Shown: piece by piece, positions 1-12,500 of the stretch
How the letters are laid out: each line of letters begins with the position of its first letter
How positions within the stretch are numbered: the stretch's first letter is position 1
Assembly (NCBI GenBank): GCA_903813345.2
Contig: CAIIXF020000001.1
Span: forward strand, 58,512,270-58,576,269
Length of the DNA: 64,000 nucleotides
From: Owenia fusiformis
Taxonomy: Eukaryota > Annelida > Polychaeta > Sabellida > Oweniidae
Reading direction: 5' to 3'
Program-made: the position numbers and the translations under genes
Notes under the pieces: generated by a model
What the model was told of the DNA's origin: nothing
What the model saw: the letters and a program-made list of their open reading frames with translations, nothing else
The model's database searches: none

Positions 1-975
1 ACTGCTCCCAGGCTTGTCAGGATTATCCCAGTCAGGTATGGTTTGCCTGTCCTTTGGTCAGACGTTGTGTTGATTGTACCATTGATGGTTATATTGCTGC
101 TTAGGTGTGTTTCATTACCAAGTGGGTCAAAGTATTTGGCTATCGCTTTACCATGGGGCACCAAAATTAAACCACATATAATCCCAATAGATAGGGTTAT
201 AATAAATGGTCGCCTTCGTCCTAAAGAGCATGTACATCTGTCACTTATAGATCCTAGTAATGGCACGATAAAGAATCCAAGCAATGGGCTGCAACACCAT
301 ACTAGCGACATATATGTAATTGGCATACCAATGGAAAGGAGGATTGGAACAACAAAAGCTGACTCTGCTGCATAGCAGAACTCAATCCCACAAACAGCAG
401 CACTCAAGCGCATCAATTGAAGCCTTGTCCTGTGCATTTTATAAACTTGCTTCTTTGGAATCTCTTCAAGTCCCACTAGAGCAGCATCAGAGTTAACTTT
501 GTGCATGGGAGTGTCAGAATGAATTGGAATGGGGTTTGGTGTCTGAAGTATGATAACACTATTTGTAGTTTTCAGATTTTGATCCTGTAAGATGAAAAAT
601 GTAAAATACTTTTGAAATATGGCATTCTAAAATATAAATTTTTATCATGGTCATTATTGTATATGTCCAATTTGCATTTTTGACTTTTTTCTTGTTTAGG
701 TGCTAAATTAAATATAATTCAAATAGTTCACAGATGAAATAATTGATGTTTCATATTTATTTAGTTTTATAGAATGAAAGTAAAAAAAACATTTAACTTT
801 AATACTACAAACTGTGTCTCTTGTATTTGTACAGTATGAGTAAAAATCAGAAATCTTTTAATACAATACCTACAAGACCAAACTTTTAACAAACCTGAAT
901 TTTGTCTCCAGGACCAATGATTCTAACATCTTCATCCCGCTTTCCTATCTTTACTAATGTGACATTATTTTCCAT
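1..975 (-). CDS. SLC45-type MFS transporter, first two coding exons (3' part beyond window)
   Basis: Two minus-strand exons join in phase 0. Exon 1 is 975-895 (ATG at 975-973, 27 codons, donor gtttgt). Exon 2 is 584-1 (acceptor cttacag) and continues past the left edge. The product is a multi-pass membrane transporter; SLC45 proteins are proton-coupled sugar carriers in plasma or organelle membranes. Visible in the protein: a cytosolic N-terminus of about 75 aa, TM1 containing CGIEFCYAAESAF, TM2 containing LVWCCSPLLGFFIVPLLG, and the MFS loop 2-3 signature GSISDRCTCSLGRRRPFI. TM3 follows, and then an extracellular loop with several N-x-T/S sequons. The E in 'IEFCYAAE' and the GRRRPFI loop are typical of SLC45 and plant sucrose carriers. 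Which SLC45 member this is cannot be told. It is divergent from the annexin gene on the plus strand. Confidence 0.85.
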
Positions 976-2463
976 CTTCTTTACTAAATGTTTGTGTTAA
1001 ATGAAAAATGGGTCAAACTACTTTTAGTATTCCCTGATAATGTGAAAATTTTTAATCGCATGAATATGACTCCTTGTATTTATTGTCATTTTTTTGTCAT
1101 TCAATTCTAAATTCATCCGTGTCAATGAACTTGTTACTTCAAAGCATTTTGCAAGTACTACCTGAAATCAAAGTGACCATTTCTTATACACTATGCCAGG
1201 GTTGTACCATTTGAACCATCAGTTCATTACATTTCAGATAAAGGAATTAATGAAATGTTCCCAAGCAATCAACATCAAAATCAATATTATACTCCTTGTT
1301 TTGTATTATATATCAAATGATATGTGTGTATTTATACATTTATGAAGTCATCAATCTCACTGGTAATTATTAAGAAAATTAAAAATCAAAATTAAAGATT
1401 GATGGTTACCAAAGAAAAAGTAAAATGATGCATTGTTAGTTACAGGAAATTTAGGTACTTCTTGATTTTTACCCTGCACTCTGAGTCTAGTTATTAACTA
1501 CTCTCTGCCTAGTGTAGATTATATTACAGTTTAGCAGCCCCGCCTTGATGACTGGTGCCTGTGACAGCCCGGGTCATAAATCATTTTAAACCTACCACGC
1601 TGATTTTTTCTCAACTAATCCATGAACTGGAAGGAACACGTGCTACATGCGAGCTTATTAACTCCACAGTTATGTCAGAGAAAATGACCATATATAGAAA
1701 GTCGTTCGTTCGTTCGTTAATGACCTTCTCAAAAAGGTATTTTTTCAACTTGCTTCATATTGACCATTTTTCAAAATCACCTACAATATTATTATGAGCA
1801 ACTAGGTGGTGAAATTTTGTCATGTTAATGCCTTGTTAAAATTGTCTTCATGAAGATGAAACAATCCATAAAAACGTTTATATCTGTAAATATTGAGAGG
1901 GTGAATTATCCAGATGATGCATGAACAAATATAAATCCTTGTATTAGTTTTGTTTCATTTACAGGGTATCTCATAAGGCCATGCGTTGCACTTATACTTG
2001 AAAAGTAAATCAGGATATCAATTTTTCCTAGAAGATTTAATGTTCTATATTTAGACATTCAGAAAAATATATTCAGGATGAAAAATATTGAATATATAGA
2101 AGTTATTTAATGGGAGGTTTTTGATACTCCTCAGATATAAATTATATTTGCACATGTTAGTTACGATTGTTAAGATTGATCTTGGGCTTGCCACTATAAA
2201 ACCACAACATGCTTGATGGACTGTCAGGTCCATTACAGCGATCAGTAATGACTCTATTAGAATGGGCTGGAGGAAATCGGGAATTTTAGTCGTTATAGAG
2301 TAGAATGACTCCTAATGTTTTAACATTTTTATTGATATTTTAGTTCAAGTATTTATTGTGTTTTTTAATAAATAGAGCACCGTGAAGACTGCATATTCTA
2401 TTCTATATTCTATCTATAATCATCCTTAGCCACGCCCATTTTGAGTACTGTATAAATGACTTC
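976..2463. other. Intergenic, upstream of the SLC45 start codon
   Basis: AT-rich DNA with no exon I can support on either strand. It holds a short (TTCG)n run near 1703-1718. A sequence at 1715-1760 (gaccttctcaaaaaggta) resembles one near 61640, so it is probably an old dispersed repeat. The SLC45 promoter should lie here, but no clear core element is visible. Confidence 0.4.
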
Positions 2464-3212
2464 TGTAAGAAAGGATGGGTATCGATATTGCGAACTTTTT
2501 GAACCCACGTTTCTCTTAAACCAGTCATAAAAAAATTCTGAAAATTTTAGACATCGTCAATTAAATGGTCATCTTTTGAATGGTAACAATGTAATTTGAA
2601 AAATATATATATACTTTCATCTATGTTGTTTTAGAAAACACATCAAACACTTGTTTTGTTCTTGGTATCCTGTTTCCAGAGTGAAATGAAACATCTTTCC
2701 GAACCTCATTGGAACAAAACGACATAAACACAACATGTTTAGGTCTCTCAATATTGTAATTATACAAAGGAAATTTTGGTTGATTTTAAAAAAGTATCTT
2801 GTTAATGAAATAAAAGGTTTATCTTGATTTTTATCTATTTTGAGGCGATTTTGTTTTAATTTTTTGAATACTTTTTTAAAATCAACCAAAAATTCCTTTG
2901 TATAACTATGATATTGAGAGGTCTAAAACATGTTGTATATACTATTTTGTTCCAACAAGGTTTGGAAAGACATTTTATTTCATTCTCAAGAATTGGTAAA
3001 AAGGAGCAAAAACAATTGCACTAAAAAAAAAAAAAAATGTTAACAAAAACAGTTATATAAAATATTTCTAAATAATTTTTGCATTAAATTGTTGTCAATC
3101 AGTCAACATTACATGAAATACCGTGTTTTTTACAGAATGTTTTCAATGATTGGTTTAAGAGAAAAACATTGTTGAGTTCAGTTCTCCATATCGATACCAA
3201 TCCTTTACTTGC
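2464..3212. repeat. Foldback element of about 750 bp
   Basis: The two halves are inverted copies. The outer arm 'aaggatgggtatcgatat' (about 2471) pairs with 'atatcgataccaatcctt' (about 3188). 'tctcttaaaccagtcat' pairs with 'atgattggtttaagaga'. The inner arm 'ttggttgattttaaaaaagt' (2777) pairs with 'acttttttaaaatcaaccaa' (about 2870). The loop is roughly 2799-2867. The outer arms contain a less similar stretch and an A15 run near 3024. Foldback or MITE-type mobile element; no transposase is visible. Confidence 0.8.
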
Positions 3213-4814
3213 TAACATGTGAATCGACCGATCTGGGACCACTACAGTAAACATCAAATTTTCACATGCATTTTAATTTCGCGATTATTGTACACCTCGC
3301 TAAAACGCGAAAAATAGATGCATGTGAAATATAAGTGTTATACAGTATAACACTACTAAGTATGGGATAAAACTGATTATCATTCTTTTAGTATGTTGTC
3401 TGACATAAATATGGTTCAAGTAGTATATGGTACATCCCCGAAATGATACGGATACATTACTGTTTATTTTCATGCCTTTTCTGAATCATATCATCCTACA
3501 ATTCATATTAACTCTCGAGAAATATTGATTCTCTAAAGTAAATTATTACCAACCTATGTACTTGGTTACATAGGTAGAATTCTAGTAATTTAAACTGCCT
3601 AAACATACACCTTATTATACACATATTGATTGACAATGAACTTTTCAGACTTTGATTCTCTTGTGCAGTGAAAAAAGCTTTCTGCCTTAGGTTGTTGAAT
3701 AATGCAAACAATTTGTGTATAAGATCAATCCTAAGAGTGTGACCGCATCCTTGAACTTGTTAGAAACCACAATTGTTCCTTTCTAGAAATCTGTGAGTTT
3801 AAGATGACTTTGATTTAGCCCATACAGACTATACAGTTTTGCAAAAAATGATGACCAATTTAATCAATTACAGACATCACGTGACCATGTGTATCATGGG
3901 AAGGCATAGGCTGCAGTGGGGTTCCACCAATCAGATCACATTAGAGGGCTCTTAAAAGCATATACATGTAATCGAAATCCATCATATAAGTCAAGTTAGG
4001 GGTCATTAATAGTGTATAACATTAAATGACTGTGACAAGAGTAGGTTTCAAATGATGTAATATTAATTTGTGCCTCTGAAAATCCAAAATGGCTGCCTTA
4101 TGTGGGGATTATAGCTATAATTCTGAGGTCCCTTCAAAGTATGGCTTCATATACGGTATATAGTACTCAAATTAGAGATTATTTAGAGATATCAAATATT
4201 ATATTGTTTTCTGATTTGTGCCATAGGAACTTTTTAAATGGTCACAGTAGAAATTCACAATGATTTTGAGATATCTACAAGGTATGGCTATATTATAATT
4301 ATTCAAATCTTATGGTATTTTTGAAGGGATCTTAAATAGCATATAGTGTTTCTGAGTTGTGTCTTTGAAAATTAAAAATGGACCTCCAAATTCTTAAATT
4401 GGTGGAATTCTGAGATAAATCTCCTATATGTGCCTTTCTATGTGCAAATCAAGGCTATATATGAGCAGATAGTAAACCATTATTATTTTAAATTAATGAT
4501 TTAAGACTTTGACTCAGTGCAATGTGGAATGACCATTTCTTGAAGGTAATTGCTTTCCAAAATTTGCGCGAGATACTTTGCACGGGGGTAAAGCAGACCC
4601 GATGATGCAATGAGCTTGCTCGGCGATATCATGACTGTGTAACGGGTCTGTATGTATAAGTGTGCTCGGCGGTAGGTTCAAACAACGCGGATCCTCAAAG
4701 CATGTGCTCATGGTATATTCGTGTTTTAACACCCGTGCTTTGCATCAAGTGTTAATTTTAGGAAGCAACGCCTGAAAGTGAATAATAAAACAAATATTTC
4801 ATACTATTTGCGTT
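3213..4814. other. Intergenic, no gene seen
   Basis: AT-rich, without supportable exons. I looked here for annexin repeats 1-2 and found none. The stretch 4511-4740 is more GC-rich and begins with 'gactcagtgcaatgtgga', which recurs at 61609, so it belongs to a dispersed repeat. Confidence 0.4.
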
Positions 4815-4914
4815 GAATACCAGCTGAACTTTCAGTGATTCTGCAAGGTGTATTCCCCTGGCCTTTCGTGGAATACACCTTGCTAGAATCTTTGAAAGAT
4901 GAACAGGTATTCAG
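4815..4914. repeat. Imperfect hairpin, about 100 bp
   Basis: 'gattctgcaaggtgtattcc' and 'ggaatacaccttgctagaatc' form a stem around the loop ccctggcctttcgt. Pairing extends outward through 'gaatacc..gctgaa' and 'ttcagc' or 'ggtattc'. It lies about 120 bp upstream of the first annexin exon seen. It could be a tiny MITE or a structured RNA. Confidence 0.6.
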
Positions 4915-5030
4915 CTAACAGCATACAGTAATATTTTATCTTTAGATATTCAAAAAAAGAAAACAAATTAAACATGACTGTTTTTTATTTCAATTTGGAA
5001 TTACAAGTCCATCTGATATTGTATTTACAG

Positions 5031-5220
5031 GCTCTATTTGAGGCAGGGGAAAATAAGTGGGGAACGGATGAGTCCAAATTCAACCAGATTTTATCGAGCC
5101 GCAGTTTTGCACATTTACGAGCTGTGTTTGAAGAATATGGAACGCTGTCAAAGAAAAGCATGGAAGACGTCATCAAAGCAGAATTTTCGGGAGATATCAA
5201 AAATGGCCTGCTTACAATTG
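5031..5220 (+). CDS. ANXA6-like: Annexin exon: repeat 3
   Basis: Acceptor gtatttacag, donor gtaagg. Starts in phase 0 and ends with one base of a split Val codon. It encodes a repeat-3 core ([14 protein letters not shown] ... [14 protein letters not shown] ... [10 protein letters not shown]). It is paralogous to the second half of exon 13021-13347. In that exon, upstream repeat-6 sequence is fused to it without an intron, so intron positions differ between the two tetrads. Confidence 0.9.
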
Positions 5221-8200
5221 GTAAGGATGAAAACCATGTTATCCCTTAGAGGGTGTCTTAACAAGTCACACACCTTACATATTCGACAAAGAACTGTAAT
5301 TTAACTAATGATTTTGATTCCAAAAATTAAGAAGATATAAATTTTAGAAAAATATTGGGCAATAATAGTTATATCCATCAGTTTAGCAATGTTACAGTCA
5401 TAACAGTTGTTTGTTGAGGCTTATGTCCCATTATTATGCACCTCATTAAAATACTCAAATCTGACTGGTTAAGCTACAGAGTCTATTGCCATACATGGCA
5501 GCAAGATCTCGTTCTATCCAGTATTGAAGCAACGAGATCTCCAACCATCCCGTATGCCAGAATACCTATCCTCGAAAAAAATACTAGGCTCGGCTTCTGT
5601 TTTAGTAGACCCATTCTTTAAAATAAAGTATTTCTTGACAATTTAACACCATCTCTTATTTATCTACTAACAGTAAATTAATGGTAGGAATATGATATTA
5701 ACCAAGGGAGGTGCATAATAAAATTCGGAGAGAAGTCTGTCATTAAGATATAAAAGCATACACAATTATAATTGCAGATGCAAAAAAACCTGCATCAATC
5801 ATACATATAGCACATATGTCCCAGTCTGCAATCTGGTTAACTTGTATAATTTTTACCCAAAGAAGATGTTCAAATACTCACTACATTGATATATTGTAAC
5901 TTAAACATTTTGTTCATTTTAACTTTTAATAACAAATACAGGGTATCCCATAAGTAATGATAATTATAAATTGAAATTCACACAAATTAAAGATTTAGAT
6001 ATGAGCTTCATTTTGCTATATTACATATATTTATTATGTAACACAAAAATATTCCATGTCTAATTACAATATCTGTCTAGTCATGCCGCAATAACGAGTC
6101 CATTTTTGTTGCAGTGCGTGTCATCCAGAATAAACCCGGATACTTCGCCAAACAGCTACATAAGTCTATGCAGGGACTGGGGACAAATGATGATCTCCTG
6201 GTGCGAGTAGTCGTCACACGCTGTGAATGTGACATGGTGCAGATCAAGGAGGAGTTCCAGAAGCAGTACAAAGGCACTCTCGCTGAGTGGATCATTGTAA
6301 GTATACTTGGAGTACATTTAATGGTTTGCTAGCCCTCTTGCTATGATCTACAGTATGTTCACCTGTTCACTGCATGTATGTTAAATTACTAATGTACAGG
6401 ATAAGCCAAATAGATAAATCTTAATAACTCAGTGATCAATTAAACCTTGCTCAATGTTCTTTCATTCCACCAAATTTCATTGGTCTATTCTGGCTACACG
6501 CTCGCAGATATCTTGTGTAATGGCTTTCATTTTCCTTCTAATCTCAAGTTGTTAATGTACATATTAGAGAGTTTAAGCTTCCAATATTTTTCACAACAGA
6601 ATAGTTAACGCAAAGCCAATGAATCCATACAGTAATGTATATAGCGAGCATAGAAAACAAGCGCTACTCAGTCTACTTCAAATACCCAATCAGCTTCAAA
6701 TATGTGTTTAGAATTGGGAGATTTGCAATTTCACGTTGGTGTCAACAGAAATCATTATACTCATGTCTATTGAATACTATGCTGGCAATTTTGATTTCGA
6801 TGCACAGTATAATGCTTTCTGAAGAAATTGATGTGTGTCATACATGTTTTAGCCCCAAATATCTTACGAAACGAGCTTGTTTAAAATATGTATCATAGAA
6901 AACTAGCTATATAACTACCAATGGCATTTTACACAATGATGTGTAGTCTATGCAACGGACTAATTAAACACTATAACTGAATGATTGTTTATGTGGGAAA
7001 ACTACATGCATTTGTATAGTGCAACTTGTGCGTACAGGTTGATGTTTCGATTTTTATATGCATTGCTTAAAGTCTCAAATATCTTCGAAATAGCCCTAGT
7101 GATAAAATTCTGTGGGTTCACAATGGGCGATTTTGGTATGTTTTGGTATTTTGACCATGTTTTGCAAAGTGGCCATAAAATAGTGACCATTTTGAATAGA
7201 CCAATGAAACTTACTAGAATGAAATAACAGTAATCAAGGTTCAATTGTGTAAATTAGAGAGCTTTCTTGCAACTTTTACTTTTAAATTACGTTAACACCA
7301 CTGGGGAGGAAGGTTTCTCAAAGAAACCAGGAAAGAATATTTCATAAGAAAAATTTTCCTCATTTCCTGATCAAGGGAATTGATTTGTGAATATCCCAGC
7401 AATGGCAGAATTTATTTCTTCGTTGTAATCATATTTTGAAACTAGAACTCACGAACTACATACTTGCGAAATATTTGTTTTGATTTGAAGGATGAAAGCA
7501 CCCTATCTTCATTTACAGAGTTCCTCCTCAGTGCTACACCTGACTTGTACAATCATAAATTTGACTATACATATTCCAAATAACTTATATCGAAAGCTCT
7601 CTGATATCATTTTAAACCCATACAGGATGACTGAGTTACTAAGATTTATTTGGGTTACCTTCTTTGGCTGACCCTGTGTATTTAGACCTAACTGAGAGGC
7701 AGAACTGTTTCATCAATTATTTCCTAGTCTAGCCACAAACCCTTGTAACCCCCCTCCCCCTGTTTGGGTGAAGAAGATATGGGGATGAGTCCAGAAACTC
7801 AAAGCAAGACTTGTTTCTCTCTAGCGCTATGAAAAAAATGATTCATAAAAAAAAGTTTGGACTCGAAACCAGCCCAAGGCCATATTATTAATGAACCACT
7901 CTCATATGCAAATGAAATTTTGTTTCAATGCAATTCGATTTAAAAAGAAATTACTCAAAACATCAAGGTATGTAGTGATTTGGCATACAATTAATTGCCT
8001 ATTCATTATAGTTCAATCACCCGGAACTTATTTAACTATGTAACCTTGAATTTCTTTTTATTATTGTTTCCAAAGCTGGGCAATTATTTATTTACCAAAT
8101 GAAGTAATGAACGTTTTTTGTATTTTAATGGACTAATTATACATAAAGCTTTATCATTAACTTCAATTGATCCAGTGATGCCATTAACCATATACTGACA

Positions 8201-9468
8201 TTGGGCAACTACTTTATTAATTACTGTATTGACCTTCATTTAGCTCAAAATAGTTTTCATTTTAGACATCTCATTTTTGCTGTATGTCATTACCCCGTTC
8301 CTTTTTAGCCTTGTTTGTTCATTTACCCTGAGCCTTGTTCAAACAAAATGTCCTGCTTGCTTAAATACTTCAACTTTTCTATTGGAGTAATATTTAGTTT
8401 GTACTGTGAACATAACACCAAACCCAGTTTACATACCAGTCATTCTTTTTATCCAAGCACTGAAAGTGTGCAACTAAGCCCCCTATCACACCAAACTAGT
8501 TCTTACCCATTCTTGCCAGTCCAACGAAAACGTTGTAAAACGGGCTCAATCTGGCTGTGGTCGGGAAATATATCTAAAATAATTAGCTTCTTCGTTCTTA
8601 AACAGTCTTCAATACGTCCATCTCGTTTGCAGTTCGTTCAGGTCGCACCACGTCGGTGTGCAACGTCGTAGAACGCGTCCCTTAGTCTAGAAGGTCAACA
8701 TGACCTGATTACAGAACGGTATGGTCGCCATCGAATTTTGAATCGATTCAAAATTCTAAAATCACATTCCCATCTGAGAACGTTCATAAAGTTCGTAAAT
8801 AGACCTTAGAAAGTTGCAGCTACGTTCATTCTGTTCGCACACAGTTTCAAACCAGTTTTGAAGAACGCAGTGGCAACTTGTTTGGTGTGATAGCTATATT
8901 TTTGCTAACTCGTTCATAAGCAGTGTTAAATACGTTCTTAATCAGTTTAAACCCGTTTGCAATTAGTTCTACCTCGTTCTCAACACGTCCTCAGACAGTT
9001 CAACTCGTTGTTAAAACGTCCCTAGTAGGATTGAAGTACGACGGTTCCGTTCGTAGTACGTCCAGCTCGTCGTTAGAACGTTGTCACTCGTTTTAATTGT
9101 AGAACGTGACGACCACGAGAACATTTTGAGCATTGTCTAAGTTCTAGAGGACCTACCCGTTCGAGTACGTTCGATGAAGCTTGTAAATAGATCCCAAACG
9201 GTTCTTAGTAGGTCCAGTCCGTTCGTACACAGTTGAAGCCCGTTTTCGAGAACGTAGTGAGAACTAGTTTGGTGTGATAGTAGGGTAATATAATTACATG
9301 TATTATAAAACACACAATACATTTATTTACAGGGTGTGTCATACAAGTGTCCAATTAAAAATTTCTAAGACTTTTCAAAAGTGTAAATCTTTTCCTGTAT
9401 TGAAGCCAGTAATTTTTGGGTAACCTGAAATTGTGGTCTAGTTGGACACCTTTGCCAACCCATTGTAC

Positions 9469-9503
<35 letters not shown>

Positions 9504-12500
9504 AAACAATGTTCATGTATTATATACTGTGTTTTGTTAACATCATGAGATAACCTTCAGGGATTTTGGATACATATATAATTAAATTGCCGCCAATTGA
9601 AATCAATATCCCAGATGCGAGTAGAAATAATCTTGATTTACGTCATTAAAAATTCAGTCAAACTGATATCATATTTGGAATCTACATGTAAAATTACATT
9701 TGGAAATGTGATTTTGAAAAGAGTTTATCAACTTTGAAAATTTAATTTTCTTTGAAAATGTGACTTCTAGGTCGGGGAGATTCCCCATAGACCCCATGTT
9801 GTAAAACCACAAAAAGTGAAATATCTTTTCATGTGTTGGGTAGATAATATTTTCTTTTACTGGACATATTTTAATTTGTATAACTATCAGATACATAAAG
9901 GTAATATGAAAAGTGAACCACTAAAACTGATGCATATTCAAGTTTAAGAGAATCTTGTAATACCCTGCCATGTTAATTCCCCCGAATCAGCCACCTGGTG
10001 GCAGAACTGGTAACTACCTACTCGCATCTGAGTAATTGTACTTGTTTATATAAGAAATAAATTGATAACATGAAAAAAAAATAGAAAAGACTGTTTTGTA
10101 GGATGATACATCTGGAGATTACAAAGAGACTCTGTTAGCCTTGATAGGAGAGAGGGCATGTAAGCCTCCTGCTAAAGCTGCTGACCCTTACGATGTAGTA
10201 GTTGGAGAACCTGAGCCTGAGATGGAGCAAGATCTATATGAGGTATTAGAGCACAAAACATCTTTTGGATGTGACATATGAATAGTGTAGCTCCAAAAGC
10301 CATAAAGTTTTGATCTGGGGCAGTTGATTTCTCTCCGACATAAAGAAAAGTTATGTTGAATGAAAACAACCTTTCTTCATTCTTGCCCAAATAAAAACCT
10401 CCCAAGTTGGCCTTTATTGGCATATTTCACATTATAGTAACATAACCTTCTTAACTTTAGCTCTTCTTTCCCCTGTTTACTTTATTCCTTATTTCCTTTT
10501 ATGACCATGATCTATCATTCTGAGGCCCAACTCAATAATTATTTTACAGGAAGAAGGTGTTGTTGGCCCAATTGAAAACTTCCAGGCTGAGAAGGACTGT
10601 GAAGTTCTACGTAAAGCTATGAAAGGGTTTGGAACTGATGAGAAGGCCATAATTGGTGTAATCCCTGCTAGAAGCAATGATCAAAGACAACAGCTCTTGA
10701 CGCAATACAAAACCATGTATGGGAAGGTAGGGCATGAATGTACCTAAAACTAAATTCTCCACTTTTTTGAGTAAACTTTTATTTCATATCATGTATTTCT
10801 TAAATAAAGTTTACCCTGTCATCATGATTCATCTACCTACAAATGTTGAGCAATTCTTGTGACAATCAGTGGTAAATGTAATTTCCTCAATCCACCATGA
10901 GAGGGATAAAATCATTGTATACAAAACAATATGGTTACCATGAGATTTTTTTAGCTTTTTGATAGAAAATGAATACCTGAATAATACATGACAAAAATCG
11001 TGTAAGACACAATTGTTCATTAGATGCAGTACATCACCCCATGCAACTGTTTATGTTCTAGGACCTTATCAAAGAACTAAAGGGTGAACTGGGAGGTAGC
11101 CTCAAAGACACAGTGGTTGGCTTGATGAAGACTAGTACTGATTTCTCAGCCTCAGAGCTTCACAAAGCAATGAAGGTATGTAAATGTTTCATTTATAGAA
11201 CATTTCTTTGCACTAAATTCAAATCGTCCATGTTACAAGGGTATCAGATACAGCTACATGGGCTGACCTTGCATGCTGCCTGCTAGTATCAAGCATGATT
11301 CATTTTTTGGAAATTATCATTACTTATTTTTTACTTTTTGTTCAGTTGTACAGAACAGTTGGTATCCTGAGAAGTGTATGTTGCAACTATTGTATGTCCT
11401 TTTAAAAGCTGTATATTGCAAATACATTTTATTCTAATGTGCCATTACAGGGAGATCGTGGCGAAACGGTGGGTGGTATTTAAATGTGTCTCATAGTCAG
11501 AATAGTTCTCAGAAATTTCAGAAATTAGAGTTTATTTTCAATTTGAAAATGATGATATTTTATTTGGATTTAAGGTAGCCCAAGTGCATTGAGTATAACA
11601 TGGACCTTTAGCATGTGTACACTGTCATCATGTGCAAATGCAAATCCATCTCACTAGGCACACCTTAACATAGGGCCCACATAGGGCATTTGATAAATTA
11701 TGAATGAAAGCTTACTTTTGTACTTTTGAGAAAATTTTGAGGCTTTTTGAGAAATATCTGACTTTGGCTCACTGCTTTGTTTTAATAGATGCACATTTTA
11801 CATTCATATGTTCTTTATTTTGATTATTTTGTAACAATCTTATCACATTTGAAGCAGAGGATTTGGAGGAATCTGAAAGTAGCAAATTGCCTTAAAAAAG
11901 CTTGTATGCATTGTTTCAAAGTGCTTGTGTGATATTCTGTTTGAAAATAGAAGATTATAGTCTAGTAAAAATGCTTCTAGTAAAGTGAGTGTCTGAGTAA
12001 GGTACCTGTGTTAAACATAGGACAAAATTAGATGTTGTTGGTCAATTACTATGATCATACATTAAACACAGTTCTGTCACAGTGCATGCTTTGAATTCAC
12101 TAAAATTGTATCTTTTGAGAAATGTAGTACGTAGAGATTTGAGGTCTAACTGAGTATGGCACCATTATAGTGACACATACTATTTTAGATAATATATGAG
12201 TACTTCGTCATATTACCAGAAACATGATAGCCAAGGGTATGCTACTTGAAAATTCCCTTATAGAGAAACATTATGTTTTTATCATTATTTGTCTAATATT
12301 ATTTGGAAAAGGCATTTGAAGAAGAAAAGATGTAATGTGTAAAACTACAAGCTATCAAGGCATTCATATTACAGTTCAGACCCTAAGAGCATTGGAAGTA
12401 AGCAGTGAAATGGAACATCTTGCCATCTGATATTTAACTGAAAATCATTACATTCTATTTTAGGGCCTTGGTACAGATGAAGATGTCCTCATTGAGCAGA

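Noticed and set aside
43-375. 110-aa plus-strand open frame
   Set aside because: Opposite strand of the SLC45 exon, whose protein has clear transporter motifs.
4514-4732. More GC-rich patch as a candidate annexin 5' exon
   Set aside because: The best frame is on the minus strand, has no annexin motif and contains a sequence repeated near 61609.
8315-8671. 118-aa open frame
   Set aside because: Runs into the CpG-rich TIR element; no domain, no splice support.
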